Shown: positions 41,769-56,050 of the stretch, piece by piece | How positions within the stretch are numbered: the first letter of the stretch is position 1 | Layout: the number at the start of each line of letters is the position of its first letter | Source: Gliomastix tumulicola | Lineage: Eukaryota; Ascomycota; Sordariomycetes; Hypocreales; Bionectriaceae | Length of the DNA: 64,000 bases | Assembly: GCA_001599755.1 (NCBI GenBank) | Contig: BCHX01000008.1 | Location: 310,001-374,000 of the forward strand | Direction of reading: 5' to 3' | Position numbers and translations under genes: made by a program | The notes under the pieces: model-generated | The model's input: only the letters and a program-made list of their open reading frames with translations | What the model was told of the DNA's origin: nothing | Database searches by the model: none

Positions 41769-44527
41769 AATAGCTCCCTTAAATAGAAGTAGAGTTATAA
41801 TAGGTATTATATAGAATATAAAAGAAAGAAGAGGTCTTTTAATTTATTAATAATACCTTTAAAATTTATTTATTCTTTCTTATATTATACTAGCTTAATT
41901 AAGTAAAATAATACCTTTATAATTTTACTATAAATTATATACTTAAACTAATAAGTTTATTTAAATATAACTAATTATATAATAATAATAATATACTAAA
42001 GATACTTACTTAAGATATATAAGTATAATAAAATTAATAAGAAAAGAAAAAATTAGTTTAAAGAAATTACTAAATAAAAATAATAATAATTTCTACTTAT
42101 TATATTAAAAAGTACTAAAATAGTAATTTAATTATATATATAAATTTATATTAAGATTATATAATACTCTTATACTACTAGAGAAAGTATATAATAAATA
42201 GTTAAGTTAAATAAAAAAGTCCTCCTACTATATTATCCTAGGAGGGCTAAGAGCTTAATTAAAGAGTAAACTTAGCTTTAATATAAAAAATATAAAAGTA
42301 TATATACCTTTACTAGTAGGTTAAAGCCTAAAAAGACCTCCTACTACTAGAGAATATCTTAGCTAAAGAAATATTAGTAACTAATTAAGTGAAATATACT
42401 AGCTAAATAGAGGGTAATTAGTATAGAAAAGGTAATAAGAAGCTCCTATAAAAAGAAAAAGGGGGAAGCCCCTAGATAGTAGTAAAAGGGTAATTATATA
42501 ACTAGTAAAAGAAGCTAGAGTTAAAAGGGAATTAAAAAATAAAAAAAGTATAAAGATTATTAATAAAAGGTAAAATAAATAGTAGAAGGGTATTATTACT
42601 ATAAAAGTATAAAGCTAGTAAATAGTCCCCTAAAATAAAAGCTTTTTTTATAATATTTAAACTTTAATTCTCCCCTTCTTCTTTTATTATACTTATCTCT
42701 TAATAAATAATTATTATAGGAAGGATTAACCTAGGTATAAAGGTATTAGTGCTTATAACTTAATTAAGTAAACTACTAATAAAAACTTACTACCTAGAGG
42801 CTAAAAAACCCTAGCTATAAAGGTATTATATATAAAGAATTAGCTAGCTTAATAATATAATTATAGCTTAAATCTTATAAGTATACTAAAGCTTAATATT
42901 AAATTAATATAGATATACTTAAAATAAAAGCTTTATTAAAAGAAGTATTATATTATTAAATTCCCCTCTTATTCTTACCCTAAGAACTAAAAGCCCTTTA
43001 AAAGAGTAAGCTAATTAAGTTAAAGATATAACCTTACCTAAAAATTTATTACTATAGAACTAAGGTAAGCCTATAATACTTACTAGGGTAGTAGAAGTAA
43101 ATAAGAGGTATTAAAATAACCTATAATAACTACTAGTATTATACTTAAAGGCCTTAAAAGGTAAATCTAAGATTAAGTAATATAAATAAATAGTATTAAA
43201 CCTTATAATTAAGATAAATTAACTTACTAAATATATTAATAGTAAAATATAATATTTACTATAGTTTAATTAACTAGTAGTAAGCTTAAATATATAGGCT
43301 AAATATAAAGCTAAGGATAGTAATATATATATACTTAATATACTAGTTAAAGACTAAATAAAGGGATATATTAACTTAATTATAAGGATATACCCTCTAA
43401 GGATATAAATACCTACTTCTAGTATATAAATAGCTATATAATTAATTAGATAAAATACTTTATTACTTACTAAGATAAGTAGTACTTACTATAATTAAAA
43501 CCTAAATACTAATATATTTAGAAAATATAAATCCCCTAAAAACTAAGATTACTTAAATAATTCCTTAATAAGTGAAATAGTAACCTAAATAAACTATATA
43601 CTAGGTAATCTTTAACTCCCTAAAGTTTAACTACTACCTAGCTAAGTAGTAATAACCTTAATTTAATACCCTAAAGACTTTAATAATAATAATATACTCT
43701 TTAAGATAACTAAAAGAAGTAAATTATAATTATAAAATAAATACTCCTAAGGCTAAAGAGGAAAAGCTAATACCCTAAAGAATAATTAGTCTTAAGGTAT
43801 AAGTTATAATCTAATATTATATTATAAAGAATAAGAGAAGGGTAACTACCCCTATATAGATTTAAACCCCTAATAAATTAAAATTAATACTTATATAATA
43901 TAATATATTTTACTAAATTTAAACTTTAGTAGGGGGAAGCTAATATACTAGAAGTTTAATAAAAAGAATATTAGTAACTTCTTAAAGGAGCTAAAGGTTA
44001 ATAAATACTTTAAAGTAGTAATAAATAAAAAGAAAATTTAGATTCTTCTTAAGAATATTAAGTATAAAAGGAGGGATAAAATAAAAGTAATTATATATAG
44101 TAAATAGTAAAAGAACCTTAAGAGAGAGATAGTTAATTTATATATATAATAGAATAATAATAACCCTAGGAATATTAAGACTTAATTTAATACCTTAATT
44201 AATTAAGTACTTAATTACCCTTTAAAGCTATTTTATAAGGATATAATAAATATAATTTACTAGCTTAATAATTATAAGAACTATATAATAATATTCTACT
44301 TTAAGTTATAGGAATTTAATACCCTAAGGAACTAGGAGTTAATAAAAGTACTACTTAATTAGCTAACTTAACACTTAAAAGGATAAAAGAAGTACTAGAT
44401 TAATATATAAACCTTTAGCTATAATAGCTTAATTAATTAATATATTAAAGTTATTAAGAAGAATAAAGCTTTAATTAAATTTAAAGGTAAAATTAAAGGG
44501 AGATCTAAGAGAAAGAATAAATAATAT

Positions 44528-44660
44528 TCTTTTTTTTCTTCTTCTTCTTTTTTTTTTTCTTTTTTAATAATAAATTTATTAATATTTACTAGAACTTTAA
44601 ATAANACTATATCCTCCTTAGACTTAAACTAAAAATTAAAAAAAAAAAAAAAAAAAGAAG
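44528..44660. repeat. Low-complexity T/C tract and A tract
   Basis: A pyrimidine tract (about 44528-44565) is followed after ~70 bp by a run of about 20 A (about 44638-44657). The pair could fold back. An ambiguous base at 44605 lies between them, suggesting assembly or polishing difficulty. Confidence 0.7.
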
Positions 44661-45990
44661 AGGAAGTCTAATAACTATAAGACTATAAAGGTAGTAAAAA
44701 ACTATAGAAAAGAGGTAATAAAGGTAATAGTAAAAGAAAAGGTATATATAAAAGAAATTACTAATTAAGTAATTATAAAGATAAAGAAGTAAAATAATAA
44801 ATATATAAAAGTAATAATTAACTAGGTAACTATAGAGATAAATAAGCTTATATATTACTTTAATAACTTAAAGATATTAATTTCTTAGCTATAAAATAAA
44901 TATAACTAAATCCTTTAAAATATCTTAAAGTGAATATATAATAAAGGGGTTTACACCACCTAGATAAGAGATTATAACCTTAGCTATAATTATAATTATA
45001 ACCTTAAGGAGAAAGATAACTTTAGTATAAATACTTAATACTTTTTAAATAATAAAATAAAGATTTATTTTTAATATAAGTAACTTAACTATATAGTATA
45101 TAACTATAATATTATAAAGAATAATAAAGATAAAGGAGTCTTTTATATATTAAGAGGAGAAGTTATTATTAATAGTAGTTAAAATAGTTTATTAATATTA
45201 AAAGCTTTTATAACCCTCCTTAGCTAGAAGGGAAGCTTATACTAAAGAGTAGTATATTTCTAGGTAATAAGAATTCACCTTAATTACCTTACTATAGAAT
45301 AAATTAACTAGTAATAAAACTTACTTAAACTATATAAAAGACCTAATAATAGAGAAAGCTAAGACCCTATAAAGGATAAATAATAAACTATTAGTAAAGG
45401 GAAGAATATAATATATATATTAAAGTACTTATTTATACCTAAACTATTAAACTTTAGGTATATAAATAATAATATATTAATAAGAACTAACTACTTTAAT
45501 ATAAATAAAGAGAAGGATCTAAAACTCTTTAATATAAAATATACTTAAATATATAATATTAAAATAAGAAAATATACCTATATAATAAAAGCTTTAATAA
45601 ATAATACCTATAATATATTAAATATAAGTAGTTAAGTAGAGAATACTATTAGAAATAGTAAAAATCCCCTACTAGAGCTATACTATAGGACTTTACCTAA
45701 TTACCTAGTGAACCTCTATAAACTTCTTCTCCTAAAATAAAAAATATAAGATAAGGGAGATATAAAAGAGGAAATAAAGGTTACTACTAAGAATAAGATA
45801 CTCTAAAATATATTTAAAAAAATTATAGTATAAAAACTCCTTATAATAGTAAAAGCTCTACTTATACTTTAATTTAATTTAGTAGTAAATATTAATATAA
45901 AAATAAAGTTATATACTAAGGAGATTAATAAGTAATAATTTATATTAGTTTTCCTAAGAGATATAAGAAACCCTATAAATAACCTAGTAT

Positions 45991-46182
45991 TATAGTTTAA
46001 GCTACGCCTAGCCTTAGGGCTAGTTTAGGGCGCCACTATATAATTAAATATATAACCCTAATATAGCTTAAAAGGATACCTTTAACTAGGTCTAGTTAGG
46101 GGCCTCCTCTTTTTAAGTAAGAATTTTAATACTACTATTAATACTTAACTTATAAATACCTTAGGGTTAATTTATTATATTT
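45991..46182 (+). repeat. 5' LTR of element A
   Basis: About 190 bp starting TATAGTTTAAGCTACGCC. It matches 53421-53612, the reverse copy at 29371-29562 and the split copy at 41418/63668. Its 3' edge is uncertain by a few bases. Confidence 0.8.
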
Positions 46183-46789
46183 AAAATTCTTCCCTTTATT
46201 AAAAAGGAATTAATAATAATAAATATATACTTAGAATTCTTCCCTTCCCTAAGAATATAGATATTTACTCTTTTTAATATAGTATAGTTTAATAATACTA
46301 TATAAATAGTAATTACTAACTTATAGGTAGAATTCTTCTAAATAGAGAATTAGTTAAGTTATATTAATAAGTTATACTAAGAATAATAGGTAATACTAGT
46401 TAAGAGAGTAAGAATACTAGAAGATATAATTATTACTATAATATAAAGTCTCTAAATACTCCTTAATTATATAGTTATACTAGGATAAATACCTACTAAA
46501 GAATAATCACCTATATTAACTTTACTATAGGAGCTACTCCCTTAATTAATAGGAGCTACCTAGTATTTAGCCCTAGGATTAGTTTATTATAAGCTACTCC
46601 TACTAAAAAACCCCTATAATAACTTAAAGGGAATATTCTATACTTAGTCTATAATAATAAAGTATAAGCTAGAAATAAATTAAGAGTTTATTAATAATAA
46701 TAATAATTAGTAAATATTTTTATAAAGCTACTTAATAATTAATATTTAAAAGAAGATTACCCTCTACTTTAAGCTTAGTAGCTTCTATA

Positions 46790-47220
46790 TTAATAAGACC
46801 CCTATAGACTTCCTTAAGTATTTAAAATTAGTTTATAAAGACCCTTATTACTAGGAATTTACTTAGGCTAAATTTATATACTTAATATAAGGGAATATTA
46901 AAGCCTTCTTTATATTTTATATATATTTTAAAAATAAGCTAGTCTTTACTAAAGGGTATAAATAATAATAATTAATTAAAATTAACTACTTATAGTATAT
47001 ACTTAATATAAGGATATAGAAGTATATAATTAGCTATAAGGTCTTATAGAATAATTATTAAGTAGTTATTATATTACTATAAGGTATTACTATAAATATA
47101 AAATCCCTTTACCTAGAAAATAAAGTACCTCTATAATATATACCTACTTTACTTCTAAAGCTTATTTTACCCTAGGATATAAAAGGGAATATTTAGATAT
47201 TAGGGGTAAATATCTTAACT
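46790..47220 (+). pseudogene. RIP-degraded gag of element A
   Basis: In one frame, ignoring stops, the reading has the Ty3 gag pattern of a YxDPYY segment, then AKF, LxQGN and a spaced F-x2-F. Stops fall at positions that would be Gln or Trp codons before RIP. No function remains. Confidence 0.5.
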
Positions 47221-48399
47221 AGGAAGAAGAGAAGAGGCCTCTCTAAATAAAGTACTATATAAGCTTAGGGTAGTCCTAAGAAGCCTATAAGCTAGGTTAA
47301 TAATAAGGTTATATTAAAGAGGTAAGTATTAGAAGCTTACCTTTACTATAGATTAGCTAAATATTAAATAAAAACTTATTACTTTAGTTCTATATAATAC
47401 TCTATTTAAATAAAATTCACTTTACTTATAAAGTATAATTAAAAAGATAGTAACCTAAGTGAGAAAAAGTAGGAAAATATAAACCCCTTAATATAAGTCT
47501 TAATTAAGGGGGAGATAATATATATATACTAGAGTTAACTAGAATTAGTATAGAATAGAAAGTAGAATTTATAGAAATAAAGAAGTAAATAAATATATTA
47601 CTCTTCTAGATCTTAGTACTTTTTAATTTTACTTATTTTATTAATATATTAATAAATATAGGTTATAATATATATAAAGCTATTAATAGAAAGGTAATAA
47701 TTTAGCTATACCTTTAATTAGTTTAACTACTAAAACTATAAATACTTAGAATAATTAAGGGATTAAAATAAAATTTCCTAATTACTTACTTAGTATAAGC
47801 TACTATAAATATTAATAGCTAAAGTAGTATATTTATATTCTATATAGTACTAGGACTATCTTAGGATATTATTTTAAAGCTACCTTAGCTATAGTATAAA
47901 TAAGTCCTCTTAGACTTAGTTAAGTGAAGCCTTATTATTAAAGTAGTAAATAGCTTAATAGTAAAGAGTTAGCTAGAAAAAGCTAAATTAAAAGACTATA
48001 AAAAAGTCTTTAATTTAATATTTACTACTATATTAGTATAATAAAGGTAAAAGAAGCTATATTAAGATAAGTTTACTACTACTAGCCTCTATAAAATTAT
48101 ATAAATCCTTTAAGTTATAGTATCTACTAAGTTATAGACTAGGGATAAATTAAAGTTAAATTAAAGTAGTATAACTTAACTACTAAAAGAACTATAGGGC
48201 TTTACTAACCTCTTTAATAAAGAGAAAACTATTATATTACCCTTTTATAGGGGAATATATAACTATAGTATTTAACTCTAAAAGAATAGGTTAAGAAATA
48301 TATTACTCCTATTATAAGGCCCCCTATATAGTATACTATATAACTACTTATTAAAACTATATAAATAAATTATAGAGTTTAAGGATAAAGAATAAATCT

Positions 48400-49560
48400 A
48401 TATAAGCTCCTCCTTAATTATAGCCTTAGTCTTATTAATTAAGAAGCTAGGTAATAGTCTTTATTTCTATATAAATTACTAAGTATTAAATAAAATTATA
48501 AAGTAGAATTATTATTTAATCCCCTTAATAAAGAAGATACTATAATCTCTTTTTAAAGTAAAGTAATTTATTAAGCTAAATATTTATATAGTCTTCCACT
48601 ATATTTATATTATAAAAGGGTAGGAGTATTTTACTATATTTTATATATAATTTAGCTTATTTAAATAGCTAGTATACCCCTTTAGACTAATAGAAGCTCT
48701 AGTAACCTTCTAAAGGTATATTAATAAGGCTTTAGGTAATATACTAAAAGACTTTATAATAATATACTTAGATAATATCCTTATTTATATTATAGGCTTA
48801 AGGAGGGACTATATATAGAAGGTATAAGTAATATTAAATTAGCTATAGAAGTCTAGATTAAATTTAAATATAAAGAAGTATAACTTTATAATAAAAATAG
48901 TCTATTACTTAAGCTATATTATAGAGGTAAGTAAAAAGATATACCTTAACCTAGAGAAAATTATAGTTATTTAAGAGTAAAAGCTACCTATAAGAGTAAA
49001 AGGGGTTTATAGTTTTCTTAGCTTTATAAATTTTTACTAAAACTTTATTTTTAACTTCTTTAAGATTATAGAACCCCTAATTAACTTTATAAGAAAGAAT
49101 ACACCCTTTTAATAGTTACTATAGAAGTATTAAGCCTTTAAAAGGCTAAAAGGACTCTTTATCTTAAAGCTAGTTCTTATTTAATAGAACCTAGACTAGG
49201 GGATAATTTTAAAGATAAATTACTTTAAAATAGTCCTTAGAGGGTATCTCTTATAGTAAATTAATAAAGTATTATATTTAATAGCTTATTACTTAGTAAA
49301 GCTAACTCTAGTATAAAGAAATTATATAATTTATAATAAGAAGCTACTAATAATAGTAATTTATATAAAAGTATAAAAGGCTAAGCTATAAAATACTTTT
49401 ATACTTTTTATAGTTTTAATAAACTATAAAAATTTAAAGTACTTTATATAGCCTTAGCTAGTCTTTAAGTAATAAGTAAAATAGGTAAAATACTTATCTC
49501 TCTTTTTATACTACCTATAGTATTATTTTAAAGTACTAGTAGTATAACTAGATACTCTCT
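48400..49560 (+). pseudogene. RIP-degraded reverse transcriptase/RNase H of element A
   Basis: Reading through the stops gives recognisable Ty3 reverse-transcriptase blocks: VLLIKK, FYINYxVLNKI, YPFRLIEALVTFxRYIN, and the active-site block as YLDNILIY at about 48764, where the second Asp of the usual Y-x-D-D has become Asn by a G-to-A change. The connection and RNase H regions follow to about 49560. It is certainly non-functional. Confidence 0.8.
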
Positions 49561-50129
49561 TAAGGTAAGAGTAAGAGGTGGCTAAAGTGGGGGACCACCT
49601 TAGCTAGGTATTATCCCTAGTATTTATTACCTCTTTTAAAATATAAAATAAAAGTATATAATAAATAAATTAAGCTACTACTATAATTACTTTATTAAAT
49701 ACTAAATTCTAAGGATATAAACCCCTAGCTAATATTATAATTTAGTATAATTCTTACTTATAATTATTATAGGACTAGGCTTTACTATATAATAGCTCTT
49801 TTATAGAGAAATAAAAAATAATATATAAAGATTAATATATCTTTCTACTAGCTATAAAGTGTAACTAGTAAATAGTAAATTATATATTAAGTGCCTATAA
49901 GGTATTATTATTCTAGGGCTACTTATAGCTATTTACTTAGGAACCCTTAATAATAATAATTACCTAGTATACTTATAAGTTAAAATTAATAGGATATTTA
50001 AGTAGAGATAGTATATTTTATTTACTTCTTTAAAACTACTACTAAGATAAAATATTTAAGATAGTAGAAAGACTTATAAAGAACTATTATTATTAATAAG
50101 TAAAGATCTCTTAAAGGGTAAAGTAAAGC

Positions 50130-51240
50130 TTATTATACCCCCTTTTAGTTTTAAACTAATACTAAAGTTATATATTTATAGACTTTATAGTTAACCTACT
50201 TATAGTTAATATAGGAGACCCTTATTACCTAATAGTTATTATAAATAGACTCTCTAAGTTTATTTAGCTAGAAGCTATATCTTTAATAAATACTAAATAC
50301 TATATATAGTACTTCTAGAATATATAGTAGTATTTTTATAGTTTCCCTATTAATATTATTTCTAATAAAGGCTTAAACTAAATAAAGGGTTTTTAAATAG
50401 AACTTTACTATTTAGTAGAGATAAAATAAAACCTCTTAATAGCTTATTACCTATAGACTAATAGTAAAATAGAAAGGGTAAACTAAAAGGTATAAATAGT
50501 ACTATAAATAATAATTTCCTTCTTATAAATAGACTAGGTAAAGAAGCTCTTAAGTATTTAGCTAGCACTTAATAACTAGGATTTATTAATTATAAAGGTA
50601 AGCTTAAATAAGTTATTAAATAGTTATAAGTTAAACCTCCTTAAGTATATTTTTAATACTAGTAAGGAACTATTTTTACTAAAAGGGTAAATAGTTAATT
50701 TCCTAATTTATTTATAAGAAAGTATTAACTTAATATAGTTAACTATAGTATAGTAGTAATAATAGTAAGAAAAAGAAGCTAACTACTACTATTAACCTAT
50801 AGAATAGTTTAAAGTTAAAGATAAAGTATAATTATCCCTTTAATATATAACTATAAATTAACTAAATAAAAAGCTTAACTAGCTTTAAGTAAAGTATATA
50901 ATAATAGCTATTCTATTACTATTAATAATTACCCTAAATATACTAAGGTATATATATAAGACCTTTTATATAAATTTAGTAAAGTAAGTAGTATTTAACC
51001 TACTACTTAGTTAAAAAGTAACTAAGTATAAGCTAAGTCTAAAGCTTATATTATAAAGAGAAGAATTATCTCTAGTTAAAGAATAAAAAGTAAAATAAAT
51101 ACTAGTAGCTAAGAATAGTAGGAGCTAAGGGAGAAAATATATTATATTAATTAAATAAAAAGGTTATAATAATATTATATAAGAGCCTTTAAAATACCTA
51201 GAGAATATTATAGTATTAGCTAAGTTTAAAGTGGAGTTTA
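50130..51240 (+). pseudogene. RIP-degraded integrase and chromodomain of element A
   Basis: The integrase end is recognisable around 50430-50570, where an LxAYxLxTNxKIERVN-like run corresponds to the family's H-P-Q-T-D-G-Q-T-E-R-V-N block. A chromodomain-like run (KGYNN, EPLKYLEN) lies at about 51150-51240. The chromodomain is thought to direct chromovirus integration to heterochromatin. Confidence 0.7.
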
Positions 51241-53420
51241 AAAGTACTTATATAAGTAATAGTTTATACTTTTACTAATTATAATATAAAGGAGATTTAA
51301 GATTTAAAGAGATTATTATTATATTAAATTTAACTATAATTAAAGTCTCTATTAAATATAACTACTAAAGGGTATAAGAGAAAGCTAGGGCTAGCTTATA
51401 TAAGGCTAAGGGTAAAAAATATATTATCTTCCTTTAACTTATTATTATCCTTTACTATAGACTTATTAATAATAGGTCTAGCTTTATACCTATAGGTTAT
51501 ATAGCTATTAATATCTTTACCTTATATATAAGTACCTAGGTAAAGTAAAGACTAAAAATTAATTATAGGAGGGTTTATAATAAGGTAAAAAGAACTTATA
51601 AGGGGGGGTCTTAATAGGGATAGAAAGTAACTATAATATAAAGGGTAAAGAGTATTTTAATTAATATCTTAGGTATACTTTAAATACTAGTAATTATTAC
51701 CTTAACCCTAGGTAGAAGTATAAGTAGGTAAAGCCTAAGGGGGGAGATAGAGAGTAATACTAGTAAGAGATATAATAGGTATATATATACTAAAATTAAA
51801 AGGGACTAAGGTATTATTAAAGTAAATAAAGATTAAACTAAAACCTATAATAATAGTAGAATTAAAGTAAGAAGTAGTAGAGGATTAAGTAGAAGTAGTA
51901 GAGGCTTAAACTAAAATAGTAGTAGAGGTAATAATAAATATAATAAAAGGTATATTAACTATAAATATACCTAGTAAATTACCTCTTATTTAAATAAGGA
52001 GGCTTTATATAATCTTTATAGTAGTAGTAATATAATTACTACTTTAATAAATATTACTTTATTAAGAGGAATATAATTAATATTATAAAGTAACTTTAAA
52101 ATTATCTAGGGTATAAAAACTTATTTATATATTAACTATATTAAGATAAATATTACTTACTTTATTATATAGTACTTACTTTATAGCTTTATAAGCCTTA
52201 TAATTTATATAGTAATTAACTTTAATATTATAAATAAACTTATTCTACTAAGAATAAATCTAATATAAAGTACTAAATATATTAAATATAAATATTATTA
52301 AAGTAGTATTTTATATACTATAAGTATTATAGTAAGATAAGGTTAAAGTAAAGGGTACTAAGCTAGGGGTAGTAAGTATAAGAGTATTAAAAAGAGGCTC
52401 TTTAATAATATATAGGTAAGTGAAAGTACCCTTATTAAAGCTAAGAAGATAATTATTAAAGGCGCCTAGGAGGGAGGATAAATATACTAGAGTTATAGAA
52501 AGAAATATAGGGTAAACTAAAGTAAGAAGATATAAAATATAATTATATATCTCCTAGAAGCTATATATAAGAGTAGTAAACTTACTTATAATAATAGTCT
52601 TTTTACTTAACTTTATAATTTTATTATTTTAATTCTACTTAGCCTTAATAGCCTCCTCTATAATATACTTATTATAGTAAGTAGCTAATACTAGCTTATA
52701 AAAAATATAGTAAATAACTAAGGAACCTATAAATATATACTTATCCTAGTTATATATATTATAAGCTTTAATATAAAGTATATAGGTAGTATTAAAACCT
52801 TTAATAATATAATTAATATTTTTACCTATATATATATAATAAATATAGGGGATATATATATAAGTATACTACTAGGTAGAATAATATTTTTTATTATTTA
52901 AGTTACCTTTAAGGAGGTAATAACTATAAGCTTTATACTATATAGAATAGTTAGTTTACCTATACTATAGGTATATAATAGACCTAAATTACTTATAGTA
53001 GGGATATTAATAGAGTAATTATTATTATTATTCTTATAATTATTATTTTTACTCTTAAACTTATCTTTATAGTAGGTAAAACCTATATAGTTACTAGAAT
53101 AATAAAGGTTAAGCACTTCTCTAGAGGTAATAGTAAATACTATAAAAGTTAATATATTTCTACTATATAACTAAAATAAATACTTATTAATAGTAATATA
53201 AAGGTAGTAGGGATCTTTAATAGGAGTAAAGGAGGGTAAAATAGGAAAAAGTAAAAGAGCTAGGGTAAATAATTAAAGAAGGTATAGTAAAGGAGGGAAG
53301 AAGTAAGGTAAAAAAATAAGTAAAAGTAGATAAAGTATTTACTTTTTTAAGGTATAAATTATATAAAAATTTTAACCCTATAACTAAAGCCTAACTAAGG
53401 TTTTAGTAGTAGGGCTATAT

Positions 53421-53612
53421 TATAATTTAAGCTATATTTAGCCTTAGAGCTAATTTAAGGTGCTATTATATAACTAAATATATAACCTTAATATAGCTTA
53501 AAAGGATACCCTTAACTAGGCCTAGTTAGGGGCCTCCTCTTCTTAAGTAAGAATTTTAATACTACTATTAACGCTTAACTTATAGATGCCTTAGGGCTAG
53601 TTTATTACACTT
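53421..53612 (+). repeat. 3' LTR of element A
   Basis: Matches the 5' LTR over about 190 bp, starting TATAATTTAAGC and ending around TTTATTACAC. It keeps a few CA/CG sites (acgctt, tacact) that are mutated in the 5' copy. Confidence 0.8.
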
Positions 53613-53939
53613 AGCTATAAATATATTTATACTAGGGGACTTAAATAAAAGAAGTATTATATTATAAATATTTTAATAACTTAAAGACTAAAAAGAGGAA
53701 TATTTAAATATTAATACTATTTACTTTAATAGTATCTTTAAGGATTATAATAACTAGCTATAAATATACCTCCTTAGAAAAAGGAGCTCTATAATAACTA
53801 GTATCTCTAGCACTAAAGGAAAACTAGAGGATAACCCCCCTTTAAAATAGTTTTATTAATAAATAAATAGAAAGTATAGAGAAAAGACCTTAGTAATTAT
53901 TTTTAATAAATTATAACCTTTTAAGCTAATATAAAATCT

Positions 53940-54070
53940 CTTTTACTTTATAATAAAACTAAATAAATTAAGTAATAAACTAGTTAAAGTACTAGTAAAC
54001 TTAGGTTTAAAGGTAAACTTAATTAGCTATAAAATACTAAAGGACTTTTAACTCCTAAAATAGAAATATA
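53940..54070 (+). pseudogene. RIP-degraded aspartic protease of element B
   Basis: A short run reading VLVNLGLKVNLIS corresponds to the retropepsin D-S/L-G-S-x-V-N-L-I block, with the catalytic Asp position reading Asn, as expected from a G-to-A change. Too short for a strong claim alone, but correctly placed before the reverse transcriptase. Confidence 0.5.
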
Positions 54071-55179
54071 TTATTATAATAAGAGTATATATTAATAATA
54101 AAGTAGAATTACTTAAATAAGTAATAATAAAGGTATATATTAAAGACTTATATTTAAATATTTAATTCTTTATAGCTCTTAATAATATTACTTAAAACTA
54201 CCTACTAGGTATACTATTTATTTAATAAGCCTAATTTAACTTTAACTATAATATAAAGAATAGAGACCTATATATTAAAATCTATATAGGTAATATAGAA
54301 ATTATAATACTAGTATATAAGGGAATAAAAATAGCTAGTATAAAACTTAATTAGTAGTTTAATAATTAAATAAATAACCCTAATAATTTTATAAAGGCTA
54401 ACTTAATAAAAATTAAGGAGTATAACCCCTAGATAATTACTTATAAAATAGAAGATTTTTTAATAATTAAAAGGGAGACTTCACCTAATTAAATAAAGTA
54501 TATAATACCTTAATAGGACTTTAATAAACTTAAAGAGGTAAAAAGAAGTATTTATACTATAAAATACCTTTTACCTACTTAAGTTAATTCTTTAGTCTTT
54601 AAATTAAATAAAAAGTATAAGAGTTTCTTATTATAAAGTAATACTTCTATAGAGGAATCCTTAGAAAAGGTATAATCTATAAATATATATAACCTTAAGG
54701 AGGAAACTTATATAAAGTAGGTTTAAATTAATATAAAGATAACTAATAATATTTTTATAAAGGTTAAAGACTATATATAGATTATTAGGAATTTAGTAAA
54801 AGTAAAGGGAGATATTATTACTAAAGAGTAAATTAAATAACTAATAATAATAAGAGAAGACTCCTAGTAGGTAATTATTACTTATAAAAAGCCTTTAATA
54901 TAAAGATTATATAGCTCCTATTAATATATAGCTAATAAAATAAATATAAATATTATATTTAAGCTAAAGGTTAAAAAGGTTATATTTATTAATAATTTTC
55001 CACCTAATAAAATAATTCTAGAGGGTAACCCCTATTAAAAATAAGCTAAATAAGTAATAATACTAAAGAAAATATAACCTAGGGGAAAATTCTAAGACTA
55101 AATTACCCTTAAATTTAGTAATATTAAGAAAGATATATATATTAATAAAGAGAATTAACTAAATAAAATACTTAAGTAT

Positions 55180-56050
55180 ATTAATAGGAATTTAATACCT
55201 AAAGAAATAATAGTATTCCTAGAGATACTATATAATAAAGAAGTAGCCCTTAAGTGGGACTAAATAAAGATAAAAAGGCTAAATAATAATATTATATTAC
55301 CCTAGAAGATAAAGATAATCCCTTATAGTATATAGTAAGCTAGCTTTATTTTTATTCTAAAAGAGATAAAGGAGAAAGTCTTTAAAATTCTAAGAGAATA
55401 AGTCTATAGAGGTATCTTAGAGGAAGGGTATAACTTATATAAAAACCTATAGTTCTTAGTCTTAAAAAAGAATAAAGGACTTTACCTTATTAATTCTACT
55501 ATAAAACTTAATAAGGTTACTATTAAAAATATACTTCTATTACTTAGTATAAATAAATTTAGTAAGGACTTCTTTAAATATATATATATCTCCTTATTAG
55601 ACTTCTTTTTTAAGTATAACTAAATTTAATTAAACCCTATAAACTAAAATATAATAATATTCTTAATATTAATTAGGTTATTATATATATATATTTTACT
55701 TTAAAGAGTAATAAACTCTATTATATAGTTTATTTATACTATAATTTATATATTATATAACTTAATTCTATATATTTATTAAGCTTTCCTTAATAATATT
55801 AATATAAAAGGGGCTAAGAGTAATTATAGTAGGGAGAAACTTACTTTAAGTATTAAAAGGTATATTCTTAAGTATATTTAAAATATTAATAAAGTCCTTA
55901 TAAATATAAAACTAGCTAGAGGGACTATCTCCTATACTAAGTTTTAGTAGTACTAGAAGATTATATTAATTATAGGGTATAAATATAACCTCTATAGTAG
56001 AGAGCTTAAAAAGGAGAAAGTTAAGAAACTAATAAAATAAAAATATTATA
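55180..56050 (+). pseudogene. RIP-degraded reverse transcriptase of element B
   Basis: Reading through stops gives a Ty3 reverse transcriptase of a type distinct from element A: KIKIIPYSI, ILRE, VYRGILEEG, FLVLKKNKGLYLIN, KLNKVTI, and the region corresponding to F-L-D-D as FLNNINIKGA near 55788 (both Asp read as Asn). All visible stops fit RIP of Gln or Trp codons. Confidence 0.75.

Larger units (their letters stand above)
45991..53612 (+). mobile_element. Element A: 7.6-kb Ty3-type chromodomain retrotransposon, RIP-degraded
   Basis: Flanked by ~190-bp LTRs at 45991-46182 and 53421-53612, both starting TATARTTTAAGC and ending near TTTATTAYA. In order on the + strand it shows gag-like sequence (46.79-47.2 kb), reverse transcriptase and RNase H (48.4-49.5 kb), integrase (50.1-50.6 kb) and a chromodomain (about 51.15-51.24 kb). 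This order and the chromodomain identify a chromovirus-type Ty3 element. It lies inside element B. No clear target duplication could be assigned. Confidence 0.8.

Noticed and set aside
52898..53116. A 72-codon minus-strand open frame in the AT-rich block
   Set aside because: It is Asn/Tyr/Lys/Ile-rich, has no homology pattern and sits within the degraded element A, so it is a chance frame in AT-rich DNA.
45980..53620. A target-site duplication for element A
   Set aside because: The bases next to the two LTRs do not match at any reasonable boundary; RIP or LTR edge uncertainty prevents a call.
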